NCBI GenBank assembly: GCA_003158415.1
Contig: PMJA01000305.1
Location: 1-8,682 of the forward strand
DNA: 8,682 nt
Source: Methylobacter sp.
GTDB taxonomy: Bacteria > Pseudomonadota > Gammaproteobacteria > Methylococcales > Methylomonadaceae
Direction of reading: 5' to 3'
Shown piece by piece: positions 1-7,633 of this stretch; within the stretch, counting starts at the first letter, position 1; each line of letters begins with the position of its first letter. A program made the translations under genes and the position numbers. The notes under the pieces are model-generated. The model did not search any database and had not been told where the DNA came from. It saw only the letters and a program-made list of their open reading frames with translations.

Positions 1-1601
1 GTGAATACCTCCCGTTCCGTATCACTGTCCAAACCTTCGGTGGGTTCATCCAGAATTAATATTGGCGCATTTTTAAGATATAGCCGCGCCAGGGCGATAC
101 GCCGCGCCTCACCTCCCGACACCTTCACGCCGCTTTCACCTACCCAGGTCTCAAGGCCTTCCGGCAAATAGCCGATAAAGTTCTCCAATCCTGCGGCTTT
201 AATGGCGGCATCCAATTCCGTTGCCGAGGCGTTAGGCTTGGCAATCAACAGGTTTTCTTTAATAGTAGCGGCAAACAATTGGCTGCGCTGGGACAATACG
301 CCAAAACAGGTCATTAATTCATCGGCGTCCAATAGTTTGATATTTTGTCCCGCCAATATAACACTGCCCTGGTCGGGATCGTAATACCGCATTAATAGGT
401 GCAATAAGGTTGTTTTACCTGAACCGTTAGCGCCCACTATGGCAATTTTACCGCCCTGTGGAATGTTCAGGCTGATATTGTTCAGCACACTATCCTGCTG
501 TTCTGAATAACGAAAGCTTATATCGGTTAACTGTAGATCATAACGGTTTGGTAATGTTAATCTTTGAATGCCCTCACCCCGGCCCTCTCCCGAAGGGAGA
601 GGGGGATAACCGACCGTAATTGTCGGGGACATTTCTGTAACCTGCCTGATGCGCCGGGCGGCTTTTTGGGTTTTTGCCAGCATTTGCATGGCTAGAGGCA
701 AAGGCGTCACTAACTCGAAAGCCGCAATCACACAAAAAACAACCAGGGCTAAATCCGAGCCTGATAACAGGCCGTCTTTAAATAAAATCGCCGCAAGAAC
801 CAATACCGTTAATAAGGTTATCTGCGACAGCAAGAAAGTGCATGCTGAAGAAATCGCCGACAAGCGGTTATTTTGGCGTTGGGTGTTGATCATCCTATCT
901 GAAAACCGTTCCAGAAAATCGCTGAACCGCCCGTAAGCCTGATTGGCTATTAAATCCGCCAGCCCCTGCATCATGTCAATTTGCCGTATTCTGAAATTTG
1001 CCGCCAAGACGACAATTTCTTCAGCTCCCGCCCGGCCCAAACGATTAAAAACCCACGGCGTCGCAACTGAGGCAATCAGCAACATAAGACCGGTAGCCAG
1101 ACTGATTACCGGCGCATAAAAAGCCAAAAAGACGGTAACCGCAGTGACGCCTATTATCGCTACAATGGCTGGAGCGAGCAGTCGTAAATACAGCGCATCC
1201 AGGGCGTCAATATCCGCCGTCATGCGCGACAGTAAATCACCGCTACGCAGTGCCGCCAAACGCCCTGGAACCAAGGGAATGAGCTGTTGAAAAAACCAAC
1301 TGCGTATGCCCGCCAACACCCGAAAAGTCGCTTCATGAGTCACTAAGCGCTCACCATAGCGACCTACAGTGCGGGTGATCGCCAAAGCGCGTATTTGCGC
1401 GGCAGGCAGCATAAAATTGAAGACCAGCCCATTGCCGTCAACAGCGGCTAATCCCGCTATAGCGGAAGAGCTGATAAACCAGCCCGACAGCGTCAACAGT
1501 GCGATAGCAGCCAATGCTGTCAGCAATGACAGAAAAATACCGCCCACCAACCAAACACGATGCGGTTTGAATAATTTCAGAAAAAACCAACAATCTTTCA
1601 T
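1..1601 (-). CDS. cydC: CydC, ABC-type cysteine/glutathione exporter subunit (3' end cut by window edge)
   Basis: Inner-membrane half-transporter with fused ATPase. It pairs with CydD to export cysteine and glutathione to the periplasm, which is needed to assemble cytochrome bd and c-type cytochromes. I translated the frame by hand from ATG at 1601: 533 complete codons with no stop, then the left edge. The family is about 560-575 residues, so roughly the last 30-40 are missing. Hydrophobic segments lie near residues 16-38, 144-185, 254-274 and 284-297, followed by the nucleotide-binding domain. Walker A is GANGSGKTT at 390-398, the signature is VSGGE at 494-498 (degenerate, as is common in CydC), and Walker B is ILILDEP at 514-520. 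The start overlaps the cydD stop by four bases (ATGA), implying translational coupling. The linker at about 332-345 carries an in-frame peptide from a palindromic repeat (separate entry). CydC rather than a generic exporter is inferred from the CydD partner and the TMD sequence. Confidence 0.93.
   Translation of the reverse strand, partial: MKDCWFFLKLFKPHRVWLVGGIFLSLLTALAAIALLTLSGWFISSSAIAGLAAVDGNGLVFNFMLPAAQIRALAITRTVGRYGERLVTHEATFRVLAGIRSWFFQQLIPLVPGRLAALRSGDLLSRMTADIDALDALYLRLLAPAIVAIIGVTAVTVFLAFYAPVISLATGLMLLIASVATPWVFNRLGRAGAEEIVVLAANFRIRQIDMMQGLADLIANQAYGRFSDFLERFSDRMINTQRQNNRLSAISSACTFLLSQITLLTVLVLAAILFKDGLLSGSDLALVVFCVIAAFELVTPLPLAMQMLAKTQKAARRIRQVTEMSPTITVGYPPLPSGEGRGEGIQRLTLPNRYDLQLTDISFRYSEQQDSVLNNISLNIPQGGKIAIVGANGSGKTTLLHLLMRYYDPDQGSVILAGQNIKLLDADELMTCFGVLSQRSQLFAATIKENLLIAKPNASATELDAAIKAAGLENFIGYLPEGLETWVGESGVKVSGGEARRIALARLYLKNAPILILDEPTEGLDSDTEREVF
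571..605. repeat. GC-rich palindromic repeat-like element inside cydC, read in frame
   Basis: A perfect 9-bp inverted repeat, CCCTCTCCC at 583-591 and GGGAGAGGG at 595-603, has a 3-base loop. It is preceded by a CCCTCACCCC block at 571-580. The composition (C-rich on one strand, G-rich on the other) differs from the surrounding gene. It resembles the dispersed palindromic repeats of CCCTCACCC/CCCTCTCCC type seen between genes in many proteobacteria; that family assignment is from memory and is not tested here. On the cydC strand it is translated without a frameshift as PPLPSGEGRGEG (residues 333-344), in the linker between the transmembrane and ATPase domains, where a flexible insertion is likely tolerated. 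Confidence 0.7.
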
Positions 1602-3319
1602 AACACCAGCCGTCCTTGCTGCAATTCTATCCGCCTATTCATTCTATGTATCACCACCGGGTCATGAGTGGCGATAATCAGCGTTTTATCACTAAACAAT
1701 TGATCGATGACGTCCAATAGCAGTATTTTGTTGGCTGCATCAAGATTAGCGGTAGGCTCATCCAGTAAGATAATGTCGGCATTTTTTAAAAATGCTCTGG
1801 CCAGCGCAATTCTTTGCACCTGCCCACCTGACAAGCCATAGCCTCGCTCGCCGATCGGGGTGAACAAACCTTCCGGCAGTTGTGCGCAAAACTCAGTCAC
1901 TCCAGCCGCCTGTGCCGCATTAATAATGCGTTGTTCAGACGCGTCAGGATCAGCCAAAACAATATTGTCTTTGATCGTGCCGTGGAAGATGTAGGCATTT
2001 TGTCCCACCCAGGCGATCGCTTGCGCAGCGAATTCGCGATTAACGGTTAAGCCGTTAAGCAATACCTGACCTTCCGTTGCAGCCTCAAAACCTAATAACA
2101 GATTTAACAGTGTCGTTTTCCCAGCGCCTGATTCACCAACCAAGGCAATTTTTTCACCGGCGGCAATGTGCAGATTAATGGCGCTTAAGAGTTGCCGCTG
2201 ACCATAGGATTTGCTGATATTGTTAAATTCGATGAGGCTGCTTACGTCGGAAAAACTGCCCTCAGTACACCCGACATCCCCTGCCTCGTCATTTTGTTCC
2301 AGTAGTGTAAGAATCGCATCAGCCGCACCTAAAGCAGCAGCCCGGTCATGATAATGGATCGCCAGTTGTCTGAGCGGCATAAAAAATTCGGGCGCCAGGA
2401 GCAGAACAAAAAGGGCTTCCATCAAACTGATGTGCCCGGCGGGGCCAAAATGAATCTGTCCCAATAAGCCTAATCCCACATACACAGCCACTAGCGCGAC
2501 GGCTACCGCGCTAAAAAATTCCAGAATGGCCGATGATAAAAACGCAATACGCAATACCGCCATGGTTTTTTCCCTAAACCCGTCAGCAATCTTGTTGATG
2601 TTTGCCAACTCCTGCGTAGCCTGACCGAACAACTTAAGCGTCTCCAACCCTTGCAACCGATCAAGAAAATAGCCGCTCATTCTGGTCATCGCCAAAAACT
2701 GACTGCGATTGGCAGAGGCGGCTCCCATGCCAACTAATGCCATAAAAATCGGCACCAGCGGCCCGGACACCAAAAATATCAAACCGACCACCCAATTGAC
2801 CGGCATGACTACACTAATCATGATGACCGGCAATACGCCGACTATCATTTGTTGCGGCAAATAGCGCGAAAAATAATTTTCCAGCGCATCAACCTGCTCT
2901 AACGTAATCGCCGCCAATTCGCCGCTTTGCCGTTGTTTTATTTCGGCAGGTCCCAGCGTTAAAAACTTGGCGAACAACTGTTTTCTTACCGATACCCTGA
3001 CGTGCGCCCCCGCTTCAAATCCCCTTGTTTGATGCAAATAAATACACGCGCCACGCAGGATGATTACGACTACCAGTAATAAGAATGATGTGATTACCGA
3101 CGACCACGGTAGCTTATCGATTATGACGGCTTGCAGTATAAAAGCCAGCAATGCCGATTGAACAATGACACCCAACCCGTTGGTAATGCCTGCAATAGCT
3201 GCAAATACAATGGATTTACGGACGGATTTGCTTTGCTCTTTTAACCAAGCGGCACAGATTTTCTCTCTGGCTTTGTTTTTATCAAAATAGGCTTGATTGT
3301 CTGTTTCTGTAAGCCGCAC
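1598..3319 (-). CDS. cydD: CydD, ABC-type cysteine/glutathione exporter subunit
   Basis: Partner of CydC in the heterodimeric inner-membrane exporter of cysteine/glutathione that supports cytochrome bd maturation. It has 573 residues, close to the usual ~580. The N-terminal half is a six-helix ABC exporter domain (about 35-320) with stretches typical of CydD: YLPQ (153-156), FMALVGMGAA (192-201) and LAPEFFMPLR (308-317). The ATPase domain has Walker A GESGAGKTT at 395-403, a canonical LSGGQ signature at 496-500, Walker B IILLDEP at 516-522 and the switch histidine H552. The start is GTG at 3319, with a weak GAG-type ribosome site about 12 bases upstream. The frame stays open upstream to 3368 but offers no ATG, GTG or TTG, so GTG is the best choice. 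The stop TGA overlaps the cydC ATG. It sits 69 bp downstream of the zinc-ribbon/Sel1 gene; no obvious terminator or strong promoter separates them. Confidence 0.95.
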   Translation of the reverse strand: MRLTETDNQAYFDKNKAREKICAAWLKEQSKSVRKSIVFAAIAGITNGLGVIVQSALLAFILQAVIIDKLPWSSVITSFLLLVVVIILRGACIYLHQTRGFEAGAHVRVSVRKQLFAKFLTLGPAEIKQRQSGELAAITLEQVDALENYFSRYLPQQMIVGVLPVIMISVVMPVNWVVGLIFLVSGPLVPIFMALVGMGAASANRSQFLAMTRMSGYFLDRLQGLETLKLFGQATQELANINKIADGFREKTMAVLRIAFLSSAILEFFSAVAVALVAVYVGLGLLGQIHFGPAGHISLMEALFVLLLAPEFFMPLRQLAIHYHDRAAALGAADAILTLLEQNDEAGDVGCTEGSFSDVSSLIEFNNISKSYGQRQLLSAINLHIAAGEKIALVGESGAGKTTLLNLLLGFEAATEGQVLLNGLTVNREFAAQAIAWVGQNAYIFHGTIKDNIVLADPDASEQRIINAAQAAGVTEFCAQLPEGLFTPIGERGYGLSGGQVQRIALARAFLKNADIILLDEPTANLDAANKILLLDVIDQLFSDKTLIIATHDPVVIHRMNRRIELQQGRLVL

Positions 3320-3388
3320 TGATTTTTGCCACTCAATTTCAGGTTTTAGGGAGCGAGCAATTCGGTCTTATTCGCGTTCTATTACGCT

Positions 3389-4186
3389 TTATTTTTTCGA
3401 TGGATCAGGCGTATCTACAGCAGGAGCAGGAGTGGGAACGGAAGGGCTTGCCTTATCTTTTGACGCCGCCTCAGCTGCGGCATGTTGTCCCCGGCTGATG
3501 ACAGCTGCCTCCGCCTGCAAGGCAGCGAGTTGATCCGGCGTCAACCGCTTCGCCACAAGTTCACGCTTAACAACCGCATTGTCCAAGCCTTGGGCGGCCG
3601 CTAGGGTAAACCATAAATAAGCGCGTTCAATATCGCTCTTTATGCCGGAGCCGGAAAAATACATATCGCCAAGAGCCAACTGTGCTTTCGCATGGCCTTG
3701 ACCAGCGGCTTTTTCCAACCAATAAAAAGCCGCCTTGTAGTCCTGAACGACCCCTACACCTTTAAACAAAGTCATGCCAAAGTGGTATTGTTCGTCAACT
3801 TGCCCTTGCTCGGCGAGAGTTTTAATTGTGTCATTAATGCTGTAGTCGGTGACCTCAATAACCTCCGTATTTTGAAGAATCGCCGCCTTTTCATGCAGTT
3901 GCTGGTCGAAATATAACCAAAAAAGCCAAGGAACAGAAACCAATGCAAGCACCAGGATTGCCGACAAAAGCAACTGCCAAGGGTTCAACACCCAAAATTG
4001 AACACGGCAAGCGCGACAACGATACGGATTACAGAGCAGGAGCTTAATTAAGCTTTTACTTTTGTCCCCTAATCTTGATGGCCGATTATTCCCGCTACCA
4101 CATTCAGGGCAAATTCGAGCGACTGCTAAAAACTTTGCTTCACTGCTGCCATCATCTTTTCCGACTCTTCTATCAGGTCTTTGCAT
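3389..4186 (-). CDS. Zinc-ribbon, single-membrane-helix, Sel1-repeat protein of unknown function
   Basis: I do not recognise a named gene. The 265-residue protein has three visible parts. The N-terminal part has paired cysteine motifs, CPEC at 26-29 and CRAC at 57-60 (plus C52), which look like a four-cysteine zinc ribbon. A hydrophobic helix spans about 69-93. From about 124 to 200 there are two Sel1-type TPR-like repeats with the family's Gly/Ala pattern, LAEQGQ..FGMTLFKGVGV..A..WLEKAAGQG and then LALGDMYFSGSGI..A..WFTLAAAQG. The C-terminal tail (about 240-265) is rich in Pro, Ala, Ser and Lys and probably disordered. Topology is inferred: ribbon cytoplasmic, repeats possibly periplasmic. 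Sel1 repeats usually mediate protein-protein contact, so a scaffold or assembly role is possible, but nothing in the sequence fixes the partner. ATG at 4186 follows an AAGAAG stretch. It lies 59 bp after mtkB and 69 bp before cydD. The gene is confident; the function is unknown. Confidence 0.85.
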   Translation of the reverse strand: MQRPDRRVGKDDGSSEAKFLAVARICPECGSGNNRPSRLGDKSKSLIKLLLCNPYRCRACRVQFWVLNPWQLLLSAILVLALVSVPWLFWLYFDQQLHEKAAILQNTEVIEVTDYSINDTIKTLAEQGQVDEQYHFGMTLFKGVGVVQDYKAAFYWLEKAAGQGHAKAQLALGDMYFSGSGIKSDIERAYLWFTLAAAQGLDNAVVKRELVAKRLTPDQLAALQAEAAVISRGQHAAAEAASKDKASPSVPTPAPAVDTPDPSKK

Positions 4187-4245
4187 ATAGGATCTTCTTA
4201 GAGCACCACTTAGCAGGTGCTGGCTTTGTTTCTTTAAAATAATCG

Positions 4246-5133
4246 CTACATTTTGGCCAGCACAGCCGCCACAGTTTCACCCATGGCCGCAGGCGTCGGG
4301 CAAATAATAACCCCTAACTCTTTCAATATCGCGACTTTTTCTGCGGCGCCTTCACCGGCGGATGAAATAATCGCGCCGGCATGGCCCATGCGGCGGCCTT
4401 CCGGTGCGGTTAATCCTGCGATATAAGCAACGACCGGTTTAGTCATGCCATTTTTAGCGAAAAGCCCCGCTTCAACTTCTTGAGGGCCGCCGATTTCACC
4501 GATCATAAGCACCACTTTGGTTTCCGGATCCTGTTCAAATTTTTCCAGTATATCCCGGTGCGAACTGCCGTTGATGGGGTCGCCGCCGATACCGACCGAA
4601 GTAGAAATACCTATGCCTAAACGTTTCATTTGGTCGGCAGCTTCGTAGCCTAAAGTACCTGAACGACCTATGATGCCGACATTGCCCGGAATGTAGATGT
4701 GCCCAGGCATAATGCCCAGCATGGCACGTCCTGGACTAATAGTGCCCGCACAGTTAGGCCCGGTCAATATCATACGCTGTTCTTTTGGGAAGCGGCGTAG
4801 GAAGTTCTTCACCGTCATCATGTCCTGGGTAGGAATACCGTCGGTAATCGCCACACAATATTTGATGCCTGCATCAGCGGCTTCCATGATGGAGTCGGCG
4901 GCAAAGGCAGGCGGCACGAAAATAATGCTGGCTTCTGCGCCCGCTTGTTGCACGGCTTCTTTGACGGTGTTAAAAACCGGCAGTCCCAGATGGGTTTGCC
5001 CGCCTTTGCCGGGGGTAATACCGCCCACCACGAGGGAGCCGTAGTTTATCATGTCTTGTGCGTGAAAACTGCCGATTTTTCCGGTAAAGCCTTGGACGAC
5101 GATGCGGGTTGTTTCGTTAATAAAAATAGCCAT
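4246..5133 (-). CDS. mtkB: Malate thiokinase (malate-CoA ligase), alpha subunit
   Basis: Small subunit of the ATP-dependent enzyme that turns malate and CoA into malyl-CoA in the serine cycle. It has 295 residues, the normal length for the succinyl-CoA synthetase alpha family. An N-terminal CoA-binding Rossmann domain carries GFTGKIG at 15-21, then GPNCAG at 125-130 and RSGTL at 157-161. The phosphohistidine is H251 in GRRMGHAGA. Malate thiokinase rather than succinyl-CoA synthetase (sucD) is inferred mainly from the adjacent malyl-CoA lyase and aminotransferase genes; the fold alone cannot decide. The ATG at 5133 directly follows the mtkA stop with no spacer (TAAATG). Its AGGAGA ribosome site lies within the last codons of mtkA, so translation of the two subunits is probably coupled. 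The stop is TAG at 4248-4246. Confidence 0.92.
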   Translation of the reverse strand: MAIFINETTRIVVQGFTGKIGSFHAQDMINYGSLVVGGITPGKGGQTHLGLPVFNTVKEAVQQAGAEASIIFVPPAFAADSIMEAADAGIKYCVAITDGIPTQDMMTVKNFLRRFPKEQRMILTGPNCAGTISPGRAMLGIMPGHIYIPGNVGIIGRSGTLGYEAADQMKRLGIGISTSVGIGGDPINGSSHRDILEKFEQDPETKVVLMIGEIGGPQEVEAGLFAKNGMTKPVVAYIAGLTAPEGRRMGHAGAIISSAGEGAAEKVAILKELGVIICPTPAAMGETVAAVLAKM

Positions 5134-5144
5134 TTAGATCTCCT
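5134..5144 (-). promoter_or_regulatory. mtkB ribosome binding site inside the mtkA 3' end
   Basis: On the minus strand AGGAGA precedes the TAA stop of mtkA, and the ATG of mtkB follows immediately. The site fixes the mtkB start and suggests that ribosomes finishing mtkA re-initiate on mtkB, giving equal amounts of the two subunits. Confidence 0.7.
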
Positions 5145-6327
5145 GGGCAGCTTCTTTTGCAACCACGTCATTACGCGCCTGCACCGCTTTTTCGGCCGCT
5201 TCGGCCAAGGTTTCTGCGGTAATGATAGGCAAGCCGCTTTCTGCGATAATACGTCGGCCTTCTTCCACGTTAGTGCCGGACAAACGCACGATCAACGGCA
5301 CTTTCATGTCAATTTTTCTAACCGCCTGCACTACGCCTTCGGCAATCCAGTCACAACGATTGATACCCGCAAAAATATTAACCAGCATGGCTTTAACGCC
5401 TTTGTCGGCCAGAACTAGCCGGAACGCTTTTTCAGTACGCTCAGCCGAAGCACCGCCGCCGACATCCAGAAAATTGGCAGGCTCACCGCCGGCCAGCTTG
5501 ATCATGTCCATCGTGGCCATGGCTAAGCCTGCGCCGTTAATCATGCAGCCGATGTCGCCGTCCAGGCCGACATAGCTTAAGCCGCGATCGGCCGCCGCCA
5601 TTTCGCGTGGATCTTCCTGGGTTTTATCGCGCAATTCGGAAATTTTTTGTTGTCTAAATAACGCGTTGTCGTCAAAACCCATTTTGGCGTCCAGCGCGAC
5701 TAATTCGCCGCTACGCGTGACCACCAACGGATTGATTTCCAACATACTGACATCGAGTGCGCGCAAAGCGCGATAACAGCCGTTAATGGTTTTAACGGCA
5801 TGACTCAATATTTCGGCATCCAAACCTAAGGCAAACGCCATTTCCCGCGCCTGGAAGTCCTGCAAACCGACGGCAGGTTCAATATAAATTTTAGTGATGG
5901 CTTCCGGGTTGGTGACCGCCAACTCTTCGATGTCCATGCCGCCTTGCGCAGAGCCGACCATAACGATGCGTTCCGAACTGCGATCAACCAGAAAACAAAA
6001 ATACAATTCCTTAACGATGTCGGTGCCCGCTTCGACATACAATCTTGAACACACTTTACCCGCCGGGCCGGTTTGATGTGTGACCAGTCGTCTACCCAAT
6101 AAATAGTCGGCCGCCGCTTCGACTTCATCATGGGTTTTACAAATCTTAATGCCGCCCGCCTTGCCGCGTGCGCCCGAATGGATTTGCGCTTTTACCGCCC
6201 ACACATGCCCGCCGATTTCCCGTGCGCGTTGCACGGCATCTTCAGGGCTATACGCCAAACCGCCTTCGGCGATTTTAACCCCATAACCGCTTAAAATATC
6301 TTTCGCTTGATACTCATGAATATCCAC
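5134..6327 (-). CDS. mtkA: Malate thiokinase (malate-CoA ligase), beta subunit
   Basis: ATP-grasp subunit of malate thiokinase, which supplies malyl-CoA to the lyase encoded just upstream. It has 397 residues, typical for the succinyl-CoA synthetase beta family. The start is MDIHEYQAK, as in that family. The nucleotide site includes K46 in [23 protein letters not shown] (196-203) and [12 protein letters not shown] (211-222) place N199 and D213 where the family binds magnesium. The C-terminal ligase domain has [11 protein letters not shown] at 264-274, GGGA at 290-293 and [10 protein letters not shown] at 317-326. The start is GTG at 6327 with GGAG five bases upstream. Its identity as mtkA rather than sucC rests on the mcl neighbour. 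It lies 94 bp after mcl, a gap that holds a large inverted repeat, so its expression relative to mcl may be modulated there. Confidence 0.92.
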   Translation of the reverse strand: MDIHEYQAKDILSGYGVKIAEGGLAYSPEDAVQRAREIGGHVWAVKAQIHSGARGKAGGIKICKTHDEVEAAADYLLGRRLVTHQTGPAGKVCSRLYVEAGTDIVKELYFCFLVDRSSERIVMVGSAQGGMDIEELAVTNPEAITKIYIEPAVGLQDFQAREMAFALGLDAEILSHAVKTINGCYRALRALDVSMLEINPLVVTRSGELVALDAKMGFDDNALFRQQKISELRDKTQEDPREMAAADRGLSYVGLDGDIGCMINGAGLAMATMDMIKLAGGEPANFLDVGGGASAERTEKAFRLVLADKGVKAMLVNIFAGINRCDWIAEGVVQAVRKIDMKVPLIVRLSGTNVEEGRRIIAESGLPIITAETLAEAAEKAVQARNDVVAKEAAQEI

Positions 6328-6359
6328 AGCATCTCCGTTGTTGATTTTTTATTAAGATG

Positions 6360-6424
6360 AAAGGCAAAAAGCACAAGGCGCAAAGCGATGTTTTTTCGCC
6401 TTTAGCCTTTAGCTTTGCGCCTTA
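6360..6424. repeat. Inverted repeat and AAAGGC-rich element between mcl and mtkA
   Basis: A perfect 12-bp inverted repeat, AAGGCGCAAAGC at 6375-6386 and its complement GCTTTGCGCCTT at 6412-6423, encloses a 25-base loop. The right arm covers the first two bases of the mcl stop codon as read on plus. Further AAAGGC and GCCTTT copies sit at 6360-6365, 6399-6404 and 6405-6410, so several alternative pairings exist. In the mcl-mtkA transcript it would form a strong hairpin directly after the mcl stop. There is no clean U-run directly after the stem, so I favour an mRNA-stabilising or attenuating hairpin, or a dispersed repeat, over an efficient terminator. Confidence 0.6.
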
Positions 6425-7372
6425 TTTAGTTTTTGCAGCAATAGCTTCCGCCGCCCTGACCACGTTCAGAGCCATTTTTTCCGAAGCGGCATCGATCAAA
6501 CGGCCATCTAATGCAGCAGCGCCTTTGCCTTGCGCAGCAGCTTCCTGTAACGCCACCAAAATACGCTGAGCTTTTTCCACTTCAGCCGTAGGCGGGGTAA
6601 AAACTTCATTCGCCAGTTCGACCTGTGACGGATGTATCGCCCATTTTCCTTCGCAACCTAACGCCGCAGCGCGTCTTGCCGCCAGCTTGTAACCGTCAGG
6701 ATCTTTAAAATCGCCAAACGGGCCGTCGATAGGACGCAGACCGAACGCACGGCAGGCGACCGTCATACGACTGATGGCCGCATGCCATTGGTCGCCCGGA
6801 TAATCGGGATTTAAGCCACCGATATTGGTGGTACGCGCACGGTTGCTTGCCGCATAATCCGCCACGCCGAAATGCAGGGCTTCAAGACGGCCTGCCGTGC
6901 CGTTGCGGGCAATATCTTCCACGTTCGCCATGCCCAGAGCGGTTTCAATTAAGGCTTCAATGCCTATTTTATTTTTTAGTCCCTGCTGCATTTCCAATTG
7001 GTTAAGCATGGCTTCAACCATATAGACATCCGCATAAACGCCCACTTTGGGAATCAAAATAGTGTCCAGTTTTGCGCCGCACTGCTCGACCAGATCCACC
7101 ACGTCACGCACCATGTACTGGGTATCCAGGCCATTGATACGCACGGAAATAGTGACGCCGTGACCTTTCCAGTCCATATCGTTAATGGCTTCTATGATGT
7201 TTTTTCGGGCGCGCAATTTGTCATCGGGCGCCACCGCATCTTCAAGATCCAGGAAAATGAAATCCGCCCCACTTTTCATCGCCTTTTCAAACATCTCCGG
7301 GCTTGAGCCCGGAACCGCTAACTCACAACGTTGAACGCGTTGAACTGACGCTGCATATAAAGTGTGGCTCAT
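6422..7372 (-). CDS. mcl: Malyl-CoA lyase (HpcH/HpaI aldolase, CitE-like)
   Basis: Cleaves (S)-malyl-CoA to acetyl-CoA and glyoxylate, closing the serine cycle; cytoplasmic. The 316-residue length fits the bacterial malyl-CoA lyase family. The TIM-barrel motifs are visible in order: FLDLEDAV (40-47), VRIN with R78, ILIPKVG (105-111), IEALIETALG (138-147) with candidate magnesium ligand E143, and FGVADYAAS (168-176) with candidate ligand D172. KWAIHPSQ (243-250) follows. The C-terminal segment has D294, a candidate for the aspartate that reaches the neighbouring subunit's active site in this family. Residue roles are assigned by motif position, not by alignment. ATG at 7372 has AGGA eight bases upstream. 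It is the first gene of the minus-strand run, divergent from sga, and is followed by mtkA. A beta-methylmalyl-CoA or citramalyl-CoA lyase is the alternative, but the mtkAB and sga neighbours favour malyl-CoA. Confidence 0.94.
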   Translation of the reverse strand: MSHTLYAASVQRVQRCELAVPGSSPEMFEKAMKSGADFIFLDLEDAVAPDDKLRARKNIIEAINDMDWKGHGVTISVRINGLDTQYMVRDVVDLVEQCGAKLDTILIPKVGVYADVYMVEAMLNQLEMQQGLKNKIGIEALIETALGMANVEDIARNGTAGRLEALHFGVADYAASNRARTTNIGGLNPDYPGDQWHAAISRMTVACRAFGLRPIDGPFGDFKDPDGYKLAARRAAALGCEGKWAIHPSQVELANEVFTPPTAEVEKAQRILVALQEAAAQGKGAAALDGRLIDAASEKMALNVVRAAEAIAAKTK

Positions 7373-7382
7373 TTGTACATTC

Positions 7383-7395
7383 CTAATGTCATTAG
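7383..7395. promoter_or_regulatory. 13-bp palindrome in the mcl leader
   Basis: CTAATG and CATTAG flank a single central T, a perfect 6-bp inverted repeat ending next to the mcl ribosome site (AGGA shares its last bases on the minus strand). It could be an operator half-site pair or a weak hairpin hiding the ribosome site. A palindrome this short and AT-rich could also be chance. Confidence 0.3.
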
Positions 7396-7457
7396 TGCAA
7401 GGTATTGAGTTTGTTTCTTATCGCCAGAGACCCGACCAGGAAACAAATAAATCGTCC

Positions 7458-7485
7458 ATTCTACTTTTAGCGCAAACAAAGTCAA
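7458..7485 (-). promoter_or_regulatory. Sigma70-type promoter for mcl-mtkA-mtkB
   Basis: Read on the minus strand: TTGACT (-35, 7485-7480), a 16-base spacer, then TAGAAT (-10, 7463-7458), both matching five of six consensus bases. Transcription would start near 7451, giving a leader of about 78 bases before the mcl ATG. This is a prediction by consensus only. Confidence 0.6.
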
Positions 7486-7633
7486 TTTTTAACGCGCACT
7501 ATCGACTTAAAGTAGTAATCAAATCTTGCTGATTATGAGCGGCTATGTCATGATTATCGGTTTTTTGGGCATAGTCTTTTTATCCCCAATCCCTGATTTA
7601 ATCAATCCCAACTACCTATAAAGAGGCAAAACC

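Larger units (their letters stand above)
7373..7633. promoter_or_regulatory. Divergent regulatory region between mcl and sga
   Basis: This 261-bp gap holds no credible gene. It must drive mcl leftwards and sga rightwards. Only the mcl direction shows a clear promoter (separate entry). For sga I find AT-rich sequence but no pair of -35 and -10 boxes with good spacing, so that promoter may depend on an activator or lie in weak elements around 7565-7600. Confidence 0.6.

Noticed and set aside
649..936. Plus-strand open frame of 95 codons opposite cydC
   Set aside because: It is antisense to the continuous cydC frame, which carries all the expected domain features.
4202..4221. Hairpin AGCACC / GGTGCT between mtkB and the Sel1 gene as a terminator of mtkB
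   Set aside because: The stem is only 6 bp with an 8-base loop, and no T-run follows it on the minus strand. The T-rich side lies on the plus strand, where no gene ends.
5826..6131. 101-codon open frame on the minus strand inside mtkA
   Set aside because: It is an out-of-frame shadow of a well-conserved ATP-grasp gene, with no ribosome site and arginine/serine-rich nonsense composition.
4246..6327. Succinyl-CoA synthetase (sucCD) of the TCA cycle
   Set aside because: The fold is the same, but the pair sits directly after malyl-CoA lyase and near serine-glyoxylate aminotransferase, with no TCA-cycle genes, so malate thiokinase is the better call. A phylogeny would settle it.
7617..7622. TATAAA as a -10 box for sga
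   Set aside because: It overlaps the ribosome binding site and would start transcription almost at the ATG, and there is no -35 partner.
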